NCBI GenBank assembly: GCA_041906185.1
Contig: JAYRJQ010000024.1
Coordinates: forward strand, 1-64,000
Origin: Roseateles_B sp041906185
GTDB lineage: Bacteria > Pseudomonadota > Gammaproteobacteria > Burkholderiales > Burkholderiaceae_C
DNA: 64,000 bases
Reading direction: 5' to 3'
The translations under genes and the position numbers were made by a program. Positions 60,941 through 64,000 of this stretch are shown here, piece by piece. The notes under the pieces are model-generated. The model did no database searches and was not told the DNA's origin. It was given only the letters and a program-made list of their open reading frames with translations. Position 1 is the first letter of the stretch. The number at the start of each line of letters is the position of its first letter.

Positions 60941-62122
60941 ATGGCAGACGCGCACCCCTCTCCTGACGCCGGCCCCTTTGCGGACCGCGAAGAAGATATG
61001 CCCCTGCCTTGGCCGCAGGCCATCAAGGGCCGTGGCAGCGCCTGGGCCATCGCGCACCGCTTTGAACGTGCGCAGCGCGAGGTCTACGACGACGGCTGGG
61101 GCAGCCTCGACCAGCAGGTGCAGGAAGAGACGCTGCCACCCGAGACGCAGGTGGTGGAGGAGCACGTCCGCAGCATCCTGAGCCGCAACCAGTCGCCGGA
61201 CATCGTCTTCGACCTGTCCATCAACCCCTACCGCGGCTGTGAGCACGGCTGCATCTACTGCTTCGCCCGCCCGACCCACAGCTACCTGAACCTGTCACCC
61301 GGGCTCGACTTCGAGACGCGCCTGGTGGCCAAGGTGAACGCCGCCGAGCGCCTGGCCGCCGAGCTCTCGCGCCCGCGCTACGAGCCGCGCCTGCTGTGCA
61401 TCGGCACCGCCACCGATGCCTACCAGCCGATCGAGCGCCGGCTGGGCATCACCCGGCAGGTCATCGAGGTGCTGGCGGCGCACCGGCACCCGTTCTCGCT
61501 GGTTACCAAGTCCTCCGGCGTGGAGCGGGACCTGGACCTCATCGCCCCCATGGCGGCCCAGGGCATGGCGGCGGTCTACGTCTCCATCACGACGCTGGAC
61601 CCGGCGCTGGCGCGCATCCTGGAGCCTCGCGCCGCCGCACCTCACCGCCGGTTGCAGACGCTGCGGGCCCTGGCCGAGGCCGGCGTGCCGGCGGGGGTGA
61701 GCGTGTCGCCGCTGATCCCCTTCATCAACGAGCCCGAGCTGGAGCGCATCCTCGAGCAGGCGGCGGACGCGGGGGCGCGTTCGGCCTTCAGCATTCCGCT
61801 GCGCCTGCCCTGGGAGGTCAGCCCGCTGTTCCAGGACTGGCTGGCGCAGCACTTTCCAGACCGCGCGGCACGCGTCATGGCCCGCGTGCATGACCTGCGC
61901 GGCGGCCGGGACAACGACCCCCGCTTCGGCAGCCGCATGCAGGGGGAAGGGCTGTGGGCCGAGCTTCTGCAGCAGCGCATGCGCAAGGCCTGCGCCCGGC
62001 TGGGGCTCAACCGCGAGCGCACCCCGCTGGATCTCACGCGATTCATGCAGCCCGCCCGCCCGGGACCGGGCGCTGGCGCGGATGCTGGCGTGGGCGGCGG
62101 TGCACAGGGCGAGCTGTTCTAG
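60941..62122 (+). CDS. PA0069-family radical SAM protein (SplB-like)
   Basis: This 393-residue protein is a radical SAM enzyme with the cluster motif CEHGCIYC (Cys100, Cys104, Cys107) preceded by INPYRG, the pattern of the PA0069/SplB-like group. SplB itself repairs spore photoproduct DNA lesions, but this group is found in non-sporeformers and its substrate is unknown to me. The GTATDAYQPIE and VTKSSGVERDLDL segments are also typical. The C-terminus is Gly/Ala-rich. A perfect LexA box abuts the start, so SOS induction and a DNA-damage role are likely. No ribosome site outside the LexA box is visible. Confidence 0.9.
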   Translation: MADAHPSPDAGPFADREEDMPLPWPQAIKGRGSAWAIAHRFERAQREVYDDGWGSLDQQVQEETLPPETQVVEEHVRSILSRNQSPDIVFDLSINPYRGCEHGCIYCFARPTHSYLNLSPGLDFETRLVAKVNAAERLAAELSRPRYEPRLLCIGTATDAYQPIERRLGITRQVIEVLAAHRHPFSLVTKSSGVERDLDLIAPMAAQGMAAVYVSITTLDPALARILEPRAAAPHRRLQTLRALAEAGVPAGVSVSPLIPFINEPELERILEQAADAGARSAFSIPLRLPWEVSPLFQDWLAQHFPDRAARVMARVHDLRGGRDNDPRFGSRMQGEGLWAELLQQRMRKACARLGLNRERTPLDLTRFMQPARPGPGAGADAGVGGGAQGELF

Positions 62123-62584
62123 CGTCGGTGTCGAAGCGGCGCCGGTGGCTCCATGCCTCCCGGCGGGGGGGCGATCTCGCCGTGCTGGCGACGCTCGCTT
62201 CGCTCTGGCCTCGCATGAGAACGGCCTGCGAGCTCACCGCAAGCGCCCGACGGCTGAGCATGAGCACGACGCATGACACACCATGCATGACGCATGGTGC
62301 ATGACGCACGGGCCTGATACACGCACCCCACACGCACCCCACACGCTCCATGACGCATGACGCATGACGCATGACGCATGGTGCACGACGCACGGACCTG
62401 ACACACGTGCCCCACGTGCACCCCACGTGCACCGTCCGCCCGCCACACGCGCGCCCGCCGCGCACAAGCCATGCGCAGGCGCCCCACACGCGAGCCGCAA
62501 ACCCGAGCACCACAGACGACTCGCACACCCGTGCCGGTCGCACGAGCCCAAGCCCCGGGCTTTCTCCTGGGCAGCCGTATCCAG
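62123..62584. other. 462-nt repeat-rich gap between the radical SAM and kinase genes
   Basis: Most of this gap is a 7-bp repeat array (62271-62424) and CA/CG-rich flanks such as CACGTG-containing runs. Several overlapping ORFs cross it on both strands, but they only reflect the lack of stop codons in the repeat. I see no terminator or promoter that I can support. Confidence 0.65.
62271..62424. repeat. Heptamer tandem repeat array with 84-bp super-period
   Basis: Units based on GCATGAC keep a 7-bp register from 62271 to 62424 (22 units), for example GCATGAC, GCATGGT, GCACGGG and CCTGATA. The block starting at 62292 recurs at 62376 in the same order (GCATGGT, GCA(T/C)GAC, GCACGG(G/A), CCTGA(T/C)A and so on), which is 84 bp or 12 units away. 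Confidence 0.85.
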
Positions 62585-64000
62585 CTACTTGCTCGCGTCG
62601 GCGGCGTCAGCGGGCAGCCAGCGCTCCAGGGCCTGCAGATGCACGTCCAGGGCCGATGTCAGGCGGCCCAGGGCCGCGGGCACGCTCAGCTCGGCCCCGG
62701 GCTCGGCGCAGGCGCGCTCCAGGGCATGGGCCTCGGCCGCCAGGCCCGCCATGCCGAGATTCGTGGCGGCGCCCTTGAGCCGGTGTGCGGCACTTTGCAG
62801 GACCGCCTGGCCATCCGCCTGGGCCGCCGCAAAGAGATCCCGGTGCGCCGCATAGTGGCGGGAAAACTGGCGCAGCAGCTTGAGCAGCAAGGGGCGCTGC
62901 CCGGCACAGCGGTGCAGGGCGGCGGGGAAGTCGGCGTCCGGCAGATCGGGCCAGGCGTCCTCCGGGGGCGGCGCGGCGGGGGCGGGCGGCAGCGCGGACT
63001 GAACGGCGGACTGAACGGCGGACTGAGCGGTGGACTGAGCGGTGAACTGGTGCGATGTAGGGGACGGCTGGGACGGCTGGGACTGTGCGGCAGCGCTCAC
63101 GTCCTCCGGTGCCGGCGTGGGCGTCCGGGGCGCCTGGCCGGGGCCGGGGGAGGCCGCCGGGCGGCGGGCCCGGGCCTCCGGCACCACGCGCGCAACGCAG
63201 GCCATCAGCGCGTCGGCGTCGACCGGCTTGTTCAGGTGGTCCTTCATGCCCGCGTCCATGCTGTGCTGGCGGTGGGAGGCCATCGCATGCGCGGTGACGG
63301 CCACCATGGGCAGCTCCGGGTCCAGCTGGCGCAGCGCCGCCGCGGTCTGGTAGCCGTCCATATGCGGCATCTGGACGTCCATGAGCACGAGATCGAAGGC
63401 CTGCGCCCCGTGGGCCTCGACCAGCCGGATGGCTTCCTCGCCGCTGGCGGCCTGCATCGACGCCACGCCGAAATGGGCGAGGATGTCCTGCAGGATCTCG
63501 CGGTTGATGTCGACGTCGTCGACCACCAGCACCTGCAGGCCGCTGAGGTCGCGCGCCTGGACGCCGTCGCCCGGCGTGCTGGCGGGGGCCTCGACCTCCT
63601 CCAGCGGCAGCAGGACGGTGAAGGTGGCGCCCTGGCCCGGGGTGCTGCGGACGCTCAGCGTGCCGCCCATGGCCTCGACCTGGCGGCGGCTGATGGCCAG
63701 CCCGAGGCCGGAGCCACCGTACTTGCGCGTCGTGCTGGCGTCGGCCTGTTCGAAGGCATGGAAGATGCGCTCGTGGTCCTCGGGCGGAATGCCCGGGCCG
63801 GTGTCGCTGACCGCGATGCTCAGCTGCTCGCCCTGACGCTGGAGAAACAGCGTCACGGCGCCATGCTCGGTGAACTTGATGGCGTTGGCCAGCAGATTGA
63901 CGAGCACCTGGCTCACGCGCAGCGGGTCGAGCTTCACGTGCGTCGGCACGCCGTCGCTGGACCACTTCAGTGCCAGCCCCTTCTCGACGGCCCGGTCGCT
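62585..64000 (-). CDS. Hybrid sensor histidine kinase with receiver and HPt domains (5' part beyond window)
   Basis: Only the 3' part of this gene is present; the frame is open to base 64000. In protein order the visible parts are the HATPase domain (NAIKFTEHG, DTGPGIPPEDHERIFHAF, GGSGLGLAISRR), a receiver domain with the phospho-acceptor Asp in LMDVQMPHMDG (codon at 63379-63377), a Ser/Gln/Ala/Pro-rich linker and a C-terminal HPt domain with AHRLKGAATNLG (His codon at 62786-62784). This layout is that of BarA-like multi-step phosphorelay kinases. The sensor part and DHp histidine lie outside the window, so the signal is unknown. Confidence 0.93.
   Translation of the reverse strand, partial: SDRAVEKGLALKWSSDGVPTHVKLDPLRVSQVLVNLLANAIKFTEHGAVTLFLQRQGEQLSIAVSDTGPGIPPEDHERIFHAFEQADASTTRKYGGSGLGLAISRRQVEAMGGTLSVRSTPGQGATFTVLLPLEEVEAPASTPGDGVQARDLSGLQVLVVDDVDINREILQDILAHFGVASMQAASGEEAIRLVEAHGAQAFDLVLMDVQMPHMDGYQTAAALRQLDPELPMVAVTAHAMASHRQHSMDAGMKDHLNKPVDADALMACVARVVPEARARRPAASPGPGQAPRTPTPAPEDVSAAAQSQPSQPSPTSHQFTAQSTAQSAVQSAVQSALPPAPAAPPPEDAWPDLPDADFPAALHRCAGQRPLLLKLLRQFSRHYAAHRDLFAAAQADGQAVLQSAAHRLKGAATNLGMAGLAAEAHALERACAEPGAELSVPAALGRLTSALDVHLQALERWLPADAADASK
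62995..63042. repeat. Four 12-bp tandem repeats in the kinase linker
   Basis: Units close to CGGACTGAACGG begin at 62995, 63007, 63019 and 63031 and encode the QSAV/QSTA repeats of the receiver-HPt linker. Since the unit is 12 bp, gain or loss of copies keeps the frame. A 9-bp GGGACGGCT repeat follows near 63060. Confidence 0.8.

Noticed and set aside
62271..62424. CRISPR array
   Set aside because: The unit is only 7 bp, there are no unique spacers, and no cas genes are nearby.
62043..62551. Three overlapping minus-strand ORFs with repeats such as CVMRHAS
   Set aside because: The 7-bp repeat has no stop codon in several frames, so all read as repeated peptides. No start signal or non-repeat domain supports them.

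Overview
The window is a GC-rich (roughly two-thirds G+C by eye), densely coded stretch of bacterial chromosome made almost wholly of core housekeeping genes. The gene order (rlmN-pilF-rodZ-ispG-hisS-yfgM-bamB-der-hfq-hflX-hflK-hflC-hisZ-purA, and rpsB-tsf-pyrH-frr-uppS-cdsA-dxr-rseP-bamA-skp-lpxD-fabZ-lpxA-lpxB-rnhB), the presence of PriB, HisZ and PpsR, and protein wording typical of Rubrivivax/Leptothrix/Roseateles relatives point to a betaproteobacterium of the order Burkholderiales. The family is an inference from memory, not a search result.

Layout. 1-2.7 kb: end of the 2-oxoglutarate dehydrogenase operon (odhB, a tiny membrane ORF, lpdA). 2.8-9.9 kb: zapE, an unknown exported coiled-coil protein, a PP2C phosphatase, a YdcH-like small protein, a DinG/YoaA helicase, bamD and rluD. 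10.3-13.8 kb: scpB, rluB with unusual tails, ndk. 14-30.3 kb: a long co-oriented cluster for RNA modification, pilus and shape proteins, isoprenoid synthesis, histidyl-tRNA charging, outer-membrane assembly, ribosome-associated GTPases, Hfq, the HflKC protease regulator, hisZ, purA and a phosphoribosyltransferase. 30.3-36.1 kb: tRNA-Leu(CAG) on the minus strand, rnr, then nnr and an FAD amine oxidase on the minus strand. 36.4-51.5 kb: the translation/envelope supercluster rpsB to lpxB-rnhB, ending with a SpoU methyltransferase. 51.7-57.4 kb: ppsR divergent from ppsA, then a sodium/solute symporter. 57.6-60.8 kb: rpsF-priB-rpsR-rplI and dnaB. 60.9-64 kb: a radical SAM gene with a LexA box, a 7-bp repeat array, and the 3' part of a hybrid histidine kinase that runs off the window.

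The clusters link translation (rpsB, tsf, frr, hisS, RlmN, RluB, RluD, RNase R, Hfq, HflX, Der) with envelope building (BamA, BamB, BamD, Skp, RseP, UppS, CdsA, Dxr, IspG, LpxD/A/B, FabZ). IspG and Dxr supply isoprenoid precursors that UppS turns into the cell-wall lipid carrier.

I found no prophage, insertion sequence, CRISPR array, toxin-antitoxin or defence island, and nothing I would call a wholly new system. The most interesting signals are small: a perfect LexA box against the start of the PA0069-type radical SAM gene; a heptamer repeat array with an 84-bp super-period; an EF-hand loop plus a charged coiled-coil insert in a symporter; rnr with no ordinary start codon for its expected N-terminus; a DUF2065 gene starting 2 nt after a terminator; a structured leader before rpsB and an unexplained long region before scpB; and a recurring TAnAATCG promoter-like word.
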